Shown: positions 19,397 through 27,788, numbered from the stretch's first letter. The stretch is DNA of 64,000 bases from Methylocaldum szegediense (GCF_949769195.1 NZ_OX458333.1:3539001-3603000), one strand, 5' to 3'. The notes: generated from the sequence alone by a model not told the origin. Translations and numbers: made by a program.

Positions 19397-20398
19397 ATGG
19401 CGGCTTTATCCACGCAATTGATTGACCGTTTCGGGCGGCGCGTCAGTTATGTTCGTATTTCCATCACCGACCGCTGCGACTTCCGCTGCCTTTATTGCAT
19501 GAACGAAGACACGGTCTTTCTGCCGCGTGCCCAGATCCTGACGCTCGAGGAAATCCTCACCGTCGCTAAGGCATTCGTGGAGCTCGGCGTGGAAAAGATC
19601 AGGATCACGGGCGGAGAGCCGCTGGTCCGCAAGGGTGCGATCGATCTCTTGCATGAAATCGGAAAGTTGCGGGGGTTGAGAGAGCTGGTCTTAACTACCA
19701 ACGGCTCGCAACTGGAAAAGACCGCTCCTCTGCTGAAGTCGGCCGGAGTCAAGCGCATCAATGTCAGTCTCGATTCGTTGAAGCCCGATCGATTCCGGGA
19801 AATGACCCGCGTAGGTGACTGCGCCAAAGTGCTGCGAGGCATCGATGCCGCCCTGGATGTGGGTTTTGAGAGACTCAAGATCAATTCCGTCGTACTCAAG
19901 AACCGCAATCACGACGAAGTGGGTGATTTGGTTGCCTATGCGATCGCCAAGGGTATCGACATCAGTTTCATAGAGGAAATGCCCTTAGGTCTGGTCGAGG
20001 GGCATGATCGTGCCAGCGAATATTATTCTAGCGATGAGATCAAGCGCGATCTCGACCAGCGGTTTACCTTGCTGCCCACTCCGGAAACGACAGGCGGACC
20101 TTCCCGATATTATCGGGTGTCCGGTACCAATACCCGTGTGGGGTTCATTTCCCCGCACAGCCACAATTTCTGCGCAAGCTGCAATCGCGTTAGAGTGACG
20201 GCAGAAGGGCGATTGCTGCTCTGTTTGGGCAACGAACACTCAATCGACCTAAAACGGGTTTTGCGCGCCAATCCCGGCGATATGCCAAAGCTGAAACACG
20301 CGATCGTCGAATCGATGTCGATCAAGCCCGAGCGGCATCATTTCGACATCAAGGCTCAGCCCGTCATTTTTCGCCACATGAACGCCACCGGCGGCTGA
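19397..20398 (+). CDS. moaA: GTP 3',8-cyclase, molybdopterin synthesis
   Basis: A 333-residue radical SAM enzyme. The first 4Fe-4S cluster is held by Cys27, Cys31 and Cys34 in CDFRCLYC; ITGGEPLVRKG is the SAM-binding loop; the C-terminal cluster ligands appear in FCASCNRVRV and LLLCLG. The protein ends in Gly-Gly, needed for activity in the family. It converts GTP to 3',8-cyclo-GTP in the first step of molybdenum cofactor synthesis. moaB lies 1.1 kb away on the opposite strand with two unrelated small genes between, a loose Moco neighbourhood. Confidence 0.96.
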   Translation: MAALSTQLIDRFGRRVSYVRISITDRCDFRCLYCMNEDTVFLPRAQILTLEEILTVAKAFVELGVEKIRITGGEPLVRKGAIDLLHEIGKLRGLRELVLTTNGSQLEKTAPLLKSAGVKRINVSLDSLKPDRFREMTRVGDCAKVLRGIDAALDVGFERLKINSVVLKNRNHDEVGDLVAYAIAKGIDISFIEEMPLGLVEGHDRASEYYSSDEIKRDLDQRFTLLPTPETTGGPSRYYRVSGTNTRVGFISPHSHNFCASCNRVRVTAEGRLLLCLGNEHSIDLKRVLRANPGDMPKLKHAIVESMSIKPERHHFDIKAQPVIFRHMNATGG

Positions 20399-20440
20399 AC
20401 CCTGCGGTTCAGTGGCGACCACGCGTATCGCCGCGGGTAC

Positions 20441-20647
20441 CTACTCCAGAGCGATTTCGCCTTCTATGACGTGGCGGATGTTCAGCCCCGGTACTTCCAA
20501 CATCATTTTTGCGGCAAATTTTTCGTTTCCGGCCAGCTTGCCGGCTTGCAATGCATCGTGGACAGCCAGCTCGATTTCCCGTTGCGAAGTGACGCCGACT
20601 CTTTTCAGAAACTTGCGGACATCCATATTGAAGGTATCGTCGTTCAT
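20441..20647 (-). CDS. DUF6494 family small protein
   Basis: A 68-residue protein starting MNDDTFNMDVRKFLKRVGV. The pattern, with TSQREIE, then a helix, then a closing VIEGEIALE, fits the DUF6494 family of short proteobacterial proteins of unknown function. ATG 20647 is chosen over the preceding in-frame GTG; GGGAG and AAGG lie just upstream. It is convergent with moaA, leaving 42 bases between stops. Confidence 0.7.
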   Translation of the reverse strand: MNDDTFNMDVRKFLKRVGVTSQREIELAVHDALQAGKLAGNEKFAAKMMLEVPGLNIRHVIEGEIALE

Positions 20648-20729
20648 CACCTTGACTCCCTGATTTCAATGATCTCAAGTTTCGATGCAAAATTCGGGGA
20701 CCTTGATTCCGATGTCTCGAGCGACGAGC

Positions 20730-21410
20730 TCAGAAGAGCGGCGAAACTCCAAACAGTGAGCTATGGAAGTGCATTAGTGCGAAGTAGAGTACCAGGGCCA
20801 GTGCAATGCGCCACCAGCCGATTTCAGCCCATTCAAGTCGGTTGCGCCTCTCCAGGATAGCGTAAAACGGAATGTTGGACGTCGCCGCCGCGAATTTCGC
20901 CCATCGATCCCCGAATTGCCTTTGACGCTTGGTGTCTATCGAACGGGTTCCACCCAAGGTCAAGATAAGAAAGGACCCGAACAGTACGAGCGCCGCGGCA
21001 TCGCCGTTGGCGATCAGATGCACGGCAGCCCAGAGGGCGATTCCCCACAGGAAGGGATGCCGGGTGATCCGTAGCATACCTTGCGCCGGTTCGGCTTCAT
21101 AGAGCAGAGGCTCGCCGTCGACCGCAGTTGGATTGGGTGTCGTTACGCCGGCTACAGCCAGGATGAATGCGATGAGCATCAGAAACGCAGCGATCGGCTT
21201 GAACCATTGGAGTTGTCCCCAGGTCTCGATGTAAGGTGCCTGACGATAGGCATAGATCAACCAAACGAGACCTGCCAGCGAAAGGATCGAAAAACCGCCG
21301 CGGTAGATGCGTTCGCCGTATCTCGTGATCAGCCGGTCCCGCCATCGGGTGCCGGCGATCAGGAAATGAATGCCGACGAAAAACGCAGCTGCAAACGTAA
21401 GCTGGATCAT
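20730..21410 (-). CDS. NnrU family membrane protein
   Basis: A 226-residue integral membrane protein with about six helices. The internal RITRHPFLWGIALWA and ERIYRGGFSILS are typical of NnrU, first noted in denitrification gene clusters and related to isoprenylcysteine methyltransferase-like membrane folds. No nitrogen-oxide gene is next to it here. Its biochemical role is not established in the family. It is probably independent of the DUF6494 gene downstream (82 bases). Confidence 0.85.
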   Translation of the reverse strand: MIQLTFAAAFFVGIHFLIAGTRWRDRLITRYGERIYRGGFSILSLAGLVWLIYAYRQAPYIETWGQLQWFKPIAAFLMLIAFILAVAGVTTPNPTAVDGEPLLYEAEPAQGMLRITRHPFLWGIALWAAVHLIANGDAAALVLFGSFLILTLGGTRSIDTKRQRQFGDRWAKFAAATSNIPFYAILERRNRLEWAEIGWWRIALALVLYFALMHFHSSLFGVSPLF

Positions 21411-21504
21411 AGGCGGGCTCCGGATCTGAAGTTCGTTACAGTTCAGCGAAAGTTTTTGCCGACACGCTTGACGTCTAGCTGAAGCGCCTTTGCTGCTGCT
21501 CGGC

Positions 21505-22026
21505 TCACTTCTCGAGTAAGCGGGGCATTAGTTCGACAAGATTGCACGGACGAGTACGGTAATCGAGCTGATCTCGAATGAGGTGATCCCATGCGGTTCG
21601 GCATGCACCCGAGGAGCCCGGCAGGCAGAAGATATAGGTGCCGTTGGCTACACCGGCTATGGCGCGGGACTGAATGGTGGAGGTCTTGATGTCCTGGTAG
21701 GAAATGGCTCGAAAAACTTCGCCGAACCCGTCCAGAGTCTTGTCGAACAGGACCGACACCGCTTCGGGGGTGCCGTCACGCCCGGTAACGCCGGTGCCGC
21801 CGGTGGTGATGACGACATGAATTGCTTCCGCGGCAATCCACTCCGACACCACGGCGCGTATTCGGTAAATATCGTCGGGCACGATGCGCTTGTCCGCAAG
21901 ATGGTGCCCCGCCGCGCTCAGCCGGTCGACCAGGGTTTTTCCCGACGTATCCGTGTCTTCCGTCCTCGTATCGGAGACCGTCAATACGGCGATGTTGAGG
22001 GGAATGAAGCCTCTTTCTTGGGACAT
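21505..22026 (-). CDS. moaB: Molybdenum cofactor biosynthesis protein B
   Basis: A 173-residue protein of the MoaB/MogA fold. The molybdopterin-binding signature TTGGTGVTGRDGTPEA is intact, and AVLTVSDTRTEDTDTSGK opens the fold. Related enzymes adenylylate molybdopterin; in E. coli MoaB itself appears dispensable and its role is less clear than that of MogA. Size and motifs match MoaB rather than the larger MoeA. It lies near moaA but on the other strand. Confidence 0.93.
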   Translation of the reverse strand: MSQERGFIPLNIAVLTVSDTRTEDTDTSGKTLVDRLSAAGHHLADKRIVPDDIYRIRAVVSEWIAAEAIHVVITTGGTGVTGRDGTPEAVSVLFDKTLDGFGEVFRAISYQDIKTSTIQSRAIAGVANGTYIFCLPGSSGACRTAWDHLIRDQLDYRTRPCNLVELMPRLLEK

Positions 22027-22568
22027 AAGCGATGCTTTCCTGTGAATACGTGTTGTAAATTCGGCTCGTCAGGCGGTTCTCCGCCTCGCCGTAAGCTTGT
22101 AGGAGATCCTGCGAGTATTTATCGATCCAGCCGGCAAGTACTCTCCCGAAATTTCGTGTCTCCGTGCTGGGGCCCCAATCCAGGATTGACTAGCCCGATG
22201 CTTTCTTATGTATGGCCTTAATAAAGCTATCGAACATCCTGAGGGCGGGCAATCCTCAAACCGAAAAATCCGAACTGAATTAAACATTAGTAATACAGTG
22301 AACAGATCGCGATTGAAGGGCGGTCGATCTGCGGAAGGCGCCTATTTCTCCCGGATCGGTGATCGAGCCACGAATCAAGGAAGATTGTCGAGCATTGAGG
22401 CGCAAACGGGTAAGGAGCAAGCGCAGGATATGAATCTTTAAGCGTTCCCGGTCGGAATTTTGGGCCGCATTCGCCACCTGTCTGACCGGGTTTGGGACTG
22501 GGCCGTCGTCGACGCGTGGGCGGAGACAAGTGTCCGCTGTCTACTCGGGCTCGAGGAAGCGCTCAAAC
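22027..22568. other. Intergenic region upstream of a decayed pump gene
   Basis: About 540 bases without a convincing gene. The right part probably contains further unrecognisable remains of the RND pump gene that follows. No RNA gene or clear regulatory site is seen. Confidence 0.35.
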
Positions 22569-22858
22569 ATGGTCGCGCTGGCCCGCATCCTGTGCGCAAT
22601 TCCATCATTCTCATCGACTTCATTGGGCCGGAGCAAACCCCTGGTCGATTCCCTGACCGAAGCCGGCGCTCTGTGACTCCGCCCAATCTTTCTCACCGCG
22701 GCCGCTGTGCTGTTTGGCTCTTTCGTCACCACGCTCGATCCTATCTTCTCCGGTCTCGCGGGAGCTTCATTTTCGGCATCTTCGCGTCGACCGCGTTGTC
22801 CCTTTACGTTGTGGCCGTGGTCTATTTCCTGCTAAAGAATCGTAAAACGGCGCAATAG
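22569..22858 (+). pseudogene. Remnant of an RND efflux pump inner-membrane subunit, C-terminal part
   Basis: Pieces of an AcrB/CusA-like transporter are spread over different frames. VRNSIILIDFIGPEQT near 22590, then VDSLTEAGAL followed by TGA and LRPIFLTAAAVLFGSF near 22690, then FGIFASTALSLYVV and the terminal FLLKNRK. Together they match the helix 10-12 end of RND pumps (RNSIILIDF, RLRPILLTAAA, LYVVPVVYFL). At least two frame changes and one in-frame stop separate them. The rest of the pump is absent, so this is a relic. Confidence 0.75.
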
Positions 22859-23125
22859 CGGCCCTAGAAATCGCGCCTTGTTTGGTGCTCGCTCGACGAG
22901 GTGCCTTCCTCGGCGACGGACCTCCGCCCTCCGGTTAATTAGATTCTCATCTCGAATTTCTTAATCCGCACCGCGGCCGCTTGCCTTTTCGGCGTTGACC
23001 GGGCCTTTACTCGAGCAGAGCCGCTTATTTGCAACAAATTGTTGACATAGAGCAACAAAATTTGCCGCATGTGTGAACTAATGGACGGCAACGCAGTCTA
23101 TAGCTATGTGTTCTTCCTCCTCTTG
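22859..23125. other. Intergenic region with possible promoter/operator
   Basis: No clear gene. At 23031-23065 two GCAACAAA-type half sites flank TTGACA, a possible promoter -35 with an operator; a good -10 is not obvious. A 22-codon frame at 23069-23137 (rich in Tyr, Phe and Leu) runs into the terminator downstream but lacks a ribosome site. It could be a small transcript or leader of unknown role. Confidence 0.25.
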
Positions 23126-23148
23126 ACCCACCGTTAGGTGGGTTTTTT
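23126..23148 (+). terminator. Intrinsic terminator
   Basis: Stem ACCCACC/GGTGGGT with GTTA loop followed by a run of T. It is oriented to stop rightward transcription, although no clear rightward gene precedes it within 250 bases, hinting at a short unrecognised transcript. Confidence 0.7.
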
Positions 23149-23214
23149 ATATTTCAAGGAATGAGGAACGGCGGATAAAACCGGGTTTGGGCGGGTAAGA
23201 AAGGCTTGCAGCTG

Positions 23215-23496
23215 TCAGTCTTCTGTTGCGTTGAAAGCCGAAAACGGGAAAGGCATACGTTCTGTGCTATAGGACATAAAAAGCATCATATTGAAAATCC
23301 ACGCCGACAGGGCCTCGCCCCATTTCACACCAATCCGGGTGGGGCGGCCGGTAAAAACGTGGGACATAAACTGGAGCAGCACGACAGTCCACAATGCAAA
23401 ACGCACGACACCGAAAAGTGCAAAACACAGTGCCATAAATAACAGGCGCCTAAAGGCATTCATGGGGACTTGATTATTGTTGATAGAGGCTTTCAT
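23215..23496 (-). CDS. DUF4389 family membrane protein
   Basis: A 93-residue protein with two hydrophobic segments (about 18-48 and 64-76). The pattern RRLLFMALCFALFG, LLQFMSHVFTG, and the closing YSTERMPFPFSAF fits the DUF4389 family of small proteobacterial membrane proteins of unknown role. It is a single gene facing left, with the next rightward gene divergent. Confidence 0.75.
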   Translation of the reverse strand: MKASINNNQVPMNAFRRLLFMALCFALFGVVRFALWTVVLLQFMSHVFTGRPTRIGVKWGEALSAWIFNMMLFMSYSTERMPFPFSAFNATED

Positions 23497-23680
23497 ACGG
23501 CCGAAAGAATAAGAAGCAAAGTGGAGCTACTCAAAGGGTATTGTCAACGGTAGCGCATGACAGCCGGCACCGAATGACGAAAAGGTTCAGGGTGGTCGGC
23601 AGCATCATCAGCCAATCGTGCAGTCGCAAGTCCGATTTTTCCGGAAGCCGGCGGGCACGGATTTTAGGAGGGGCATCACC

Positions 23681-24196
23681 ATGGGGCAACTTTTACCTGG
23701 AAAGCGCAACAGCGTCGTTGAGCCGTCACACTTGCAAGACGGGCTACGTGTGATCGCGATAGTCGAGTTCATCAAAGGCATACTGATCCTGCTGGCGGGA
23801 TTCGGAGTTCTCTCTCTCATCCATCATGACGTACAACTGTTGGCCGAGGAAATCGTCGGCCATTTTTACCTCAATCCAGCCAGTCGATATCCGCGAATCT
23901 TTATCGATCTCGCTGGACAACTTACGGATACGAGGCTTTGGATCCTTGCCGGTTTCGCATTTGCCTACAGCGGTTTGCGGTTTATCGAGGCTTATGGATT
24001 ATGGCGAAGACGGCGCTGGGCGGAATGGTTCGCAGTGGTGAGCGGCGCGCTTTATATTCCGATCGAGCTCTTTGAGCTGTTGGCCGGGCTCTCGTGGATT
24101 AAGGTTTTGACTTTCGCCGTCAATGTAGGGATTGTGTCTTATGTAGGCCTTACACTGTGGCGCTCGCAGAAGAACAATCTGAGTGTGCCGGCGTAG
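23681..24196 (+). CDS. DUF2127 family membrane protein
   Basis: A 171-residue membrane protein with four predicted helices. ATG 23681 follows AGGAGG at ideal spacing, so earlier in-frame starts are rejected. LRVIAIVEFIKGILILLAGFG near the N-terminus and AYGLWRRRRWAEWFAVVSGALYIPIE later are characteristic of DUF2127, a family of unknown function often in stress or surface-related neighbourhoods. It ends 58 bases before the tRNA-Gly gene, which is on the other strand. Confidence 0.8.
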   Translation: MGQLLPGKRNSVVEPSHLQDGLRVIAIVEFIKGILILLAGFGVLSLIHHDVQLLAEEIVGHFYLNPASRYPRIFIDLAGQLTDTRLWILAGFAFAYSGLRFIEAYGLWRRRRWAEWFAVVSGALYIPIELFELLAGLSWIKVLTFAVNVGIVSYVGLTLWRSQKNNLSVPA

Positions 24197-24254
24197 GCGG
24201 CTTGGACTGCGGAATAGCGAGTGGATGTTCAAGGATGCAGGATACGGATCGTGG

Positions 24255-24325
24255 AGCGGGTGATGGGAATCGAACCCACATTGCAGGCTTGGGAAGCCCG
24301 AGTTCTACCATTGAACTACACCCGC
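24255..24325 (-). tRNA. tRNA-Gly (anticodon CCC), intact
   Basis: A complete 71-nt cloverleaf without encoded CCA. Acceptor GCGGGTG pairs with CACCCGC; the D-arm has GTTCAATGGTAGAAC; the anticodon stem CGGGC/GCCTG encloses the loop TTCCCAA with anticodon CCC; the T-arm has GGTTCGATTCC. It reads GGG codons. It is the downstream member of what was a tandem pair: the upstream copy is cut in its anticodon arm by an intron remnant. Confidence 0.95.
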
Positions 24326-24354
24326 CCAATTCCGTCGGAGATGGACGCATTTCT

Positions 24355-24384
24355 CCCCGAAGGGATGCATCCATCCCCTCGGGG
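24355..24384. other. Strong hairpin between intron remnant and tRNA-Gly
   Basis: Arms CCCCGA and TCGGGG outside, GGGATG and CATCCC inside, with a four-base loop. It could be part of intron domain IV, a processing signal, or a separate palindrome acquired at the deletion point. There is no T-run on the minus strand, so it should not terminate tRNA transcription. Confidence 0.5.
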
Positions 24385-24387
24385 GTT

Positions 24388-25140
24388 AGTTGACAGACCT
24401 ATCTCGCGATAGGCCACCACGCGGAAGTCTGCACCCTTTCGGGTCGGGGCGATCATTTCATCCCCTATCCGGTCCATTACAGACCGGTCTTCGCTTTTTC
24501 CGCGATCCTTTACCCACACAGGCATCAGCAGGCCTTACGGGCTGCTTAGTCCTGTTGCCAGGACGCCTGTATGGGCTTACCACGTTCCGTTAAAGTAGCA
24601 AGAGTCGTTAGGGTTCCGCCTTTCCGCCGGTGGTGTTGTTTGTCAGCGTGCCCTTACCAAGCAGAAGAGCAACCTCACCACATCCCATTTTGGGCAAGCC
24701 TGTCAGTCGCCTTTGGCTTGTTCAGCTTAACGACGTTTAACAGCGGTTCGCGTATGCTAACCCTTAGGCTCTGCCTAGCGCCTCAACCAGGTTGCGACTC
24801 CCAGTATCACACTAGACTCCTCACGGAGTTAGTGTACCCCGTAAGGTGGCTACGTTGTCAGTACGCTTAGCACGAGGTCGTTACCAACCCCGCACCGTAG
24901 TTAGGCTACCGGTGGCTGAACACCGGGTCTTGTCAAATCCTGTGATTTGCAAGACAACTACTTAAACGGCTTTCGCCGCGTTGTCGATAAAAGGCCTACT
25001 TCAGAACCAGAGACATCTTAAAGAACTCTTAAGTTGTGGCTCTGCCACCAGGATTGATTAGGCGTGCTGGTGGAACTTCGGCTGTTTCCCTCATTATAAC
25101 GTTGTGAGGAGGCCAGCTACCGACGCGACTCGTGTCGCAC
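24388..25140 (-). mobile_element. Truncated group II intron (domains I-III and start of IV)
   Basis: The element begins at 25140 (minus strand) with GTGCGAC, the group II GUGYG consensus, directly after a half tRNA. Its RNA-like sequence has the blocks of bacterial group II domain I, including AAACGTCGTTAAGCTGAAC, AAGCCAAAGGC and GGAACGTGG. Candidate EBS1 (24657-24662, GCTTGG) pairs 6/6 with IBS1 CCAAGC at the tRNA end (25141-25146), and candidate EBS2 (24723-24728, AAGCTG) pairs 6/6 with CAGCTT (25148-25153), in the normal order. No reverse transcriptase frame and no domain V hairpin are found, so the intron cannot splice alone. The left boundary is approximate. Confidence 0.85.
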
Positions 25141-25179
25141 GCTTGGGAAGCTGAGGTTCTACCATTGAACTACACCCGC
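25141..25179 (-). pseudogene. 5' half of a tRNA-Gly(CCC), interrupted by the intron
   Basis: Thirty-nine bases identical in layout to the 5' half of tRNA-Gly(CCC): acceptor GCGGGTG, D-arm GTTCAATGGTAGAAC, anticodon 5' stem CTCAGC and loop TTCCCAA, then GC. The next bases expected (TGAG, closing the anticodon stem) are replaced by the intron start. The 3' half is missing. It differs from the intact copy in the anticodon stem (CTCAGC versus TCGGGC), so it was a separate gene, not a recent duplicate. Confidence 0.85.
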
Positions 25180-25190
25180 GAATCGCCTCA

Positions 25191-25220
25191 ATTTTACGCA
25201 TTTTTACGAGTCTTGATCAA
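25191..25220 (-). promoter_or_regulatory. Candidate sigma-70 promoter of the tRNA-Gly locus
   Basis: On the minus strand TTGATC (25220-25215) and TAAAAT (25196-25191) are separated by 18 bases and sit 11 bases upstream of the half tRNA. It would drive the half tRNA, the intron remnant and the intact tRNA in one transcript. Confidence 0.55.
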
Positions 25221-25329
25221 TCTTTTTGGACCCTTTGGTGGTCTATAGAACGGAAAGTATGGTGCATGCGGGGGCCGGTTCGATTCTCTCGCATGCTGCG
25301 GTTAGATCACCAAAAATTTGGGACGGAAC

Positions 25330-26757
25330 ATGGGACAAGAGATAGCGAGAGCCCGGTTCTCCGATGCCGATTTCGATGTTTTTCGCCAGCGCTTGCTAGA
25401 GGAAACGGCGTTGCTCGATCGCTATGTCCGCAGGGGCATGTGTTCGTCACGGGGGCCGATCACCGGGTTCGAGCTGGAATCGTGGCTGGTCGATTCCGAG
25501 ATGAATCCCGCGCCGGTCAACGCCGCGTTTCTGGAACGTTTCGGTGACGCGCAGGCCTGCCCGGAACTCGCTAAGTTCAATGTGGAATTTAACAGCGAGC
25601 CGCAGGTCCTTAGCGGGTCTGTACTTTCGTTGCTTCATCTCGAATTGGCCGACCTCTGGCGAAAGGCTAGTTCGGCAGCAGAATCTCTGGGCGTCGCTCT
25701 AGTGGCGATCGGAATACTGCCGACGGTGCCGGCGGCGGTACTCAATCTGAGCAATATTTCCGAACTGAACCGGTTTCGGGCGCTGAACGAGCAGATTTTA
25801 TCGGCACGCCGTCAGGAGCCGTTGAAGCTCGACATTTCCGGCCATCAGCATCTCGCGGTCAAACACCAGGATGTGATGCTGGAATCGGCGGCGACATCGT
25901 TTCAGATTCACCTCCAGGTTCCGCTTGAGAGGGTCAGGGATTATTTCAATACCGCCGTTCTGGTTTCTGCACCGCTAGTGGCGGTTTCTGCCAATTCTCC
26001 CTTCCTGTTCGGAAAGGATCTCTGGGCCGAAACCCGAATACCCTTGTTCGAGCAAGCGGTCGATGTCGGGGGCTTCCGCGAGGCTAGTCAGGGGCCCTTG
26101 CATCGGGTCGGTTTCGGCAGCGGTTATGCCCGGCGTGTGATTACGGAGATCTTCGAGGAGAATTTCGAGCATTATCCGGTTTTATTGCCGATTCTGTCGG
26201 AAACACCGCCTGATCGATTCGCCCATTTGCGTCTGCACAACGGCACCATTTGGCGCTGGAATCGCCCCCTGGTGGGTTTCGATCCTGATGGCTGTCCGCA
26301 CATTCGAGTCGAACATCGAGTCATTCCGGCAGGCCCTAGCATTGTGGATATGATCGCCAACGCGGCATTCTTTTACGGTCTGATGGAAGCGCTTGCGAAC
26401 GAGCCCGGCGAGCCGTTGATTCCGTTCGCTCAAGCCAAGGATAATTTTTACCAGTCGGCTCGATACGGCTTGGGGGCGCATGTGGTTTGGCGTGGCGGGG
26501 TAAAGCTGCCGATCAAGTCATGGCTGCTATATGAACTGCTGCCAAAAGCGGAAACCGGCTTGAGACGATTGGCGTTGGCGGAAGCGGATATCGCTCGTTT
26601 CTTAAGTATTATTGAGCAGCGGATCGTGTCCGGCCAGACCGGCAGCGAATGGCAACGTCGCTTCATAGCGAAACATCCCGGGGAATTTTCGACCATGACT
26701 CGCGAGTATCTGACTTGCCAGAAGAGCGGGGAGCCGGTTCATCGGTGGCCGCTCTGA
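25330..26757 (+). CDS. Glutamate-cysteine ligase family 2-like enzyme
   Basis: A 475-residue protein of the GCS2 (carboxylate-amine ligase) type. FELESWLVD near residue 42, FNVEFNSEPQ, ISGHQHLAVK and IRVEHRVIPAGP carry the Glu, His and Arg residues expected for ATP, Mg and glutamate-like substrate binding. Such enzymes make gamma-glutamyl or similar amide bonds, but the true GshA role is not assured. ATG 25330 is preferred over the upstream TTG. The stop TGA shares bases with the next ATG (TGATG), so the two proteins are coupled, probably acting on one pathway: ligation followed by, or balanced by, hydrolysis. Confidence 0.8.
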   Translation: MGQEIARARFSDADFDVFRQRLLEETALLDRYVRRGMCSSRGPITGFELESWLVDSEMNPAPVNAAFLERFGDAQACPELAKFNVEFNSEPQVLSGSVLSLLHLELADLWRKASSAAESLGVALVAIGILPTVPAAVLNLSNISELNRFRALNEQILSARRQEPLKLDISGHQHLAVKHQDVMLESAATSFQIHLQVPLERVRDYFNTAVLVSAPLVAVSANSPFLFGKDLWAETRIPLFEQAVDVGGFREASQGPLHRVGFGSGYARRVITEIFEENFEHYPVLLPILSETPPDRFAHLRLHNGTIWRWNRPLVGFDPDGCPHIRVEHRVIPAGPSIVDMIANAAFFYGLMEALANEPGEPLIPFAQAKDNFYQSARYGLGAHVVWRGGVKLPIKSWLLYELLPKAETGLRRLALAEADIARFLSIIEQRIVSGQTGSEWQRRFIAKHPGEFSTMTREYLTCQKSGEPVHRWPL

Positions 26758-27788
26758 TGGACGCTCCATTCTTGACCCAATTGGATCATGTTCCGCAAGG
26801 CTTGACCGAGATAAGTGCGGAGTCCCTGCATACGATACTGCCGGGATCCACGCTCATTCACCTTCCGGGCCGTCAGGAAAGACCCTTGTTCGTGTCCGTG
26901 TTGCTTCACGGCAACGAACCTACCGGCCTCTATGCATTGCAGAACCTGCTCCGAAGATATTCGAGCCAGGCTTTGCCGCGCGCGCTCTCAATTTTCGTCG
27001 GCAATGTCAGTGCCGCGCGGGAAGGCGTGCGGAGGCTGGAAGGACAGGTGGACTACAATCGCGTTTGGCCCGGAACCACGCATCCTGCCTGTCCGGAAAC
27101 CGCCATGATGCAGGCTATAGTGGACGAAATGGACCGTCGATGCGTTTTTGCGAGTATCGATGTGCATAACAACACGGGAATAAACCCACATTACGCTTGC
27201 ATCAACCGTCTGGATCATCGGTTTTTCCGGCTGGCTTCCATGTTCAGTCGGCTGGTGATCTATTTCACCTACCCCAAAGGCACCCAAACGTCAGCTTTCG
27301 CCCGGTTATGTCCGGCGGTCACCTTGGAGTGCGGCAAACCCGGCCAAAGACATGGCAGCGAACATGTATTCGAATATTTGGATGCCTGTCTGCATTTGAC
27401 CGACATATCGGATCACCCGGTTGCACCGCAGGACCTGGATTTTTATCACACGGTCGTTCAAGTCACCGTGCGTGACGACGTGTCCTTCGATTTTGGTTCC
27501 CAGGATGCGGACCTGAGCCTGAACGAGGATTTGGATCATCTCAATTTCACGGAATTGAGCGGTGGTACGGCGTTGGGAACGATCAAAGACGGTTCGTCCG
27601 CATTTCCCCTTGTCGCTCGCGACGAATCCGGCGGGGATGTCACGGCGGACTATTTCGAAATTCGCGAGGGACGGTTGGTGCTGAAAAGGGCGGTGATGCC
27701 GTCTATGCTGACACTGGACAAGCGGGTGATCCGGCAGGACTGCCTGTGTTATTTGATGGAGCGAAAAACGCTCAGACCTCGATGGTGA
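26757..27788 (+). CDS. Succinylglutamate desuccinylase/aspartoacylase family hydrolase
   Basis: A 343-residue zinc amidohydrolase-like protein. The zinc ligands appear in VLLHGNEPTG (His, Glu) and DVHNNTG (His); VTLECGKPG supplies the later catalytic Glu. The family removes acyl groups from N-acyl amino acids. The ATG at 26757 overlaps the stop of the GCS2-like gene; starting earlier would run into that gene. The C-terminal 100 residues form a beta-rich extension typical of aspartoacylases. The pair recurs in my recollection of gammaproteobacterial genomes, but its metabolite is not identified. Confidence 0.82.
   Translation: MDAPFLTQLDHVPQGLTEISAESLHTILPGSTLIHLPGRQERPLFVSVLLHGNEPTGLYALQNLLRRYSSQALPRALSIFVGNVSAAREGVRRLEGQVDYNRVWPGTTHPACPETAMMQAIVDEMDRRCVFASIDVHNNTGINPHYACINRLDHRFFRLASMFSRLVIYFTYPKGTQTSAFARLCPAVTLECGKPGQRHGSEHVFEYLDACLHLTDISDHPVAPQDLDFYHTVVQVTVRDDVSFDFGSQDADLSLNEDLDHLNFTELSGGTALGTIKDGSSAFPLVARDESGGDVTADYFEIREGRLVLKRAVMPSMLTLDKRVIRQDCLCYLMERKTLRPRW

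Noticed and set aside
23069-23137. 22-codon frame rich in Tyr, Phe and Leu running into a terminator, possible attenuator leader
   Set aside because: No ribosome site and no amino-acid biosynthesis gene downstream on that strand.
24388-25140. Reading the structured DNA between the tRNA-Gly copies as a group I intron, ROOL/GOLLD-type RNA or integrated element
   Set aside because: The GTGCG start, the group II domain I blocks and the double EBS/IBS pairing fit a group II intron much better; no group I core, phage gene or integrase is present.
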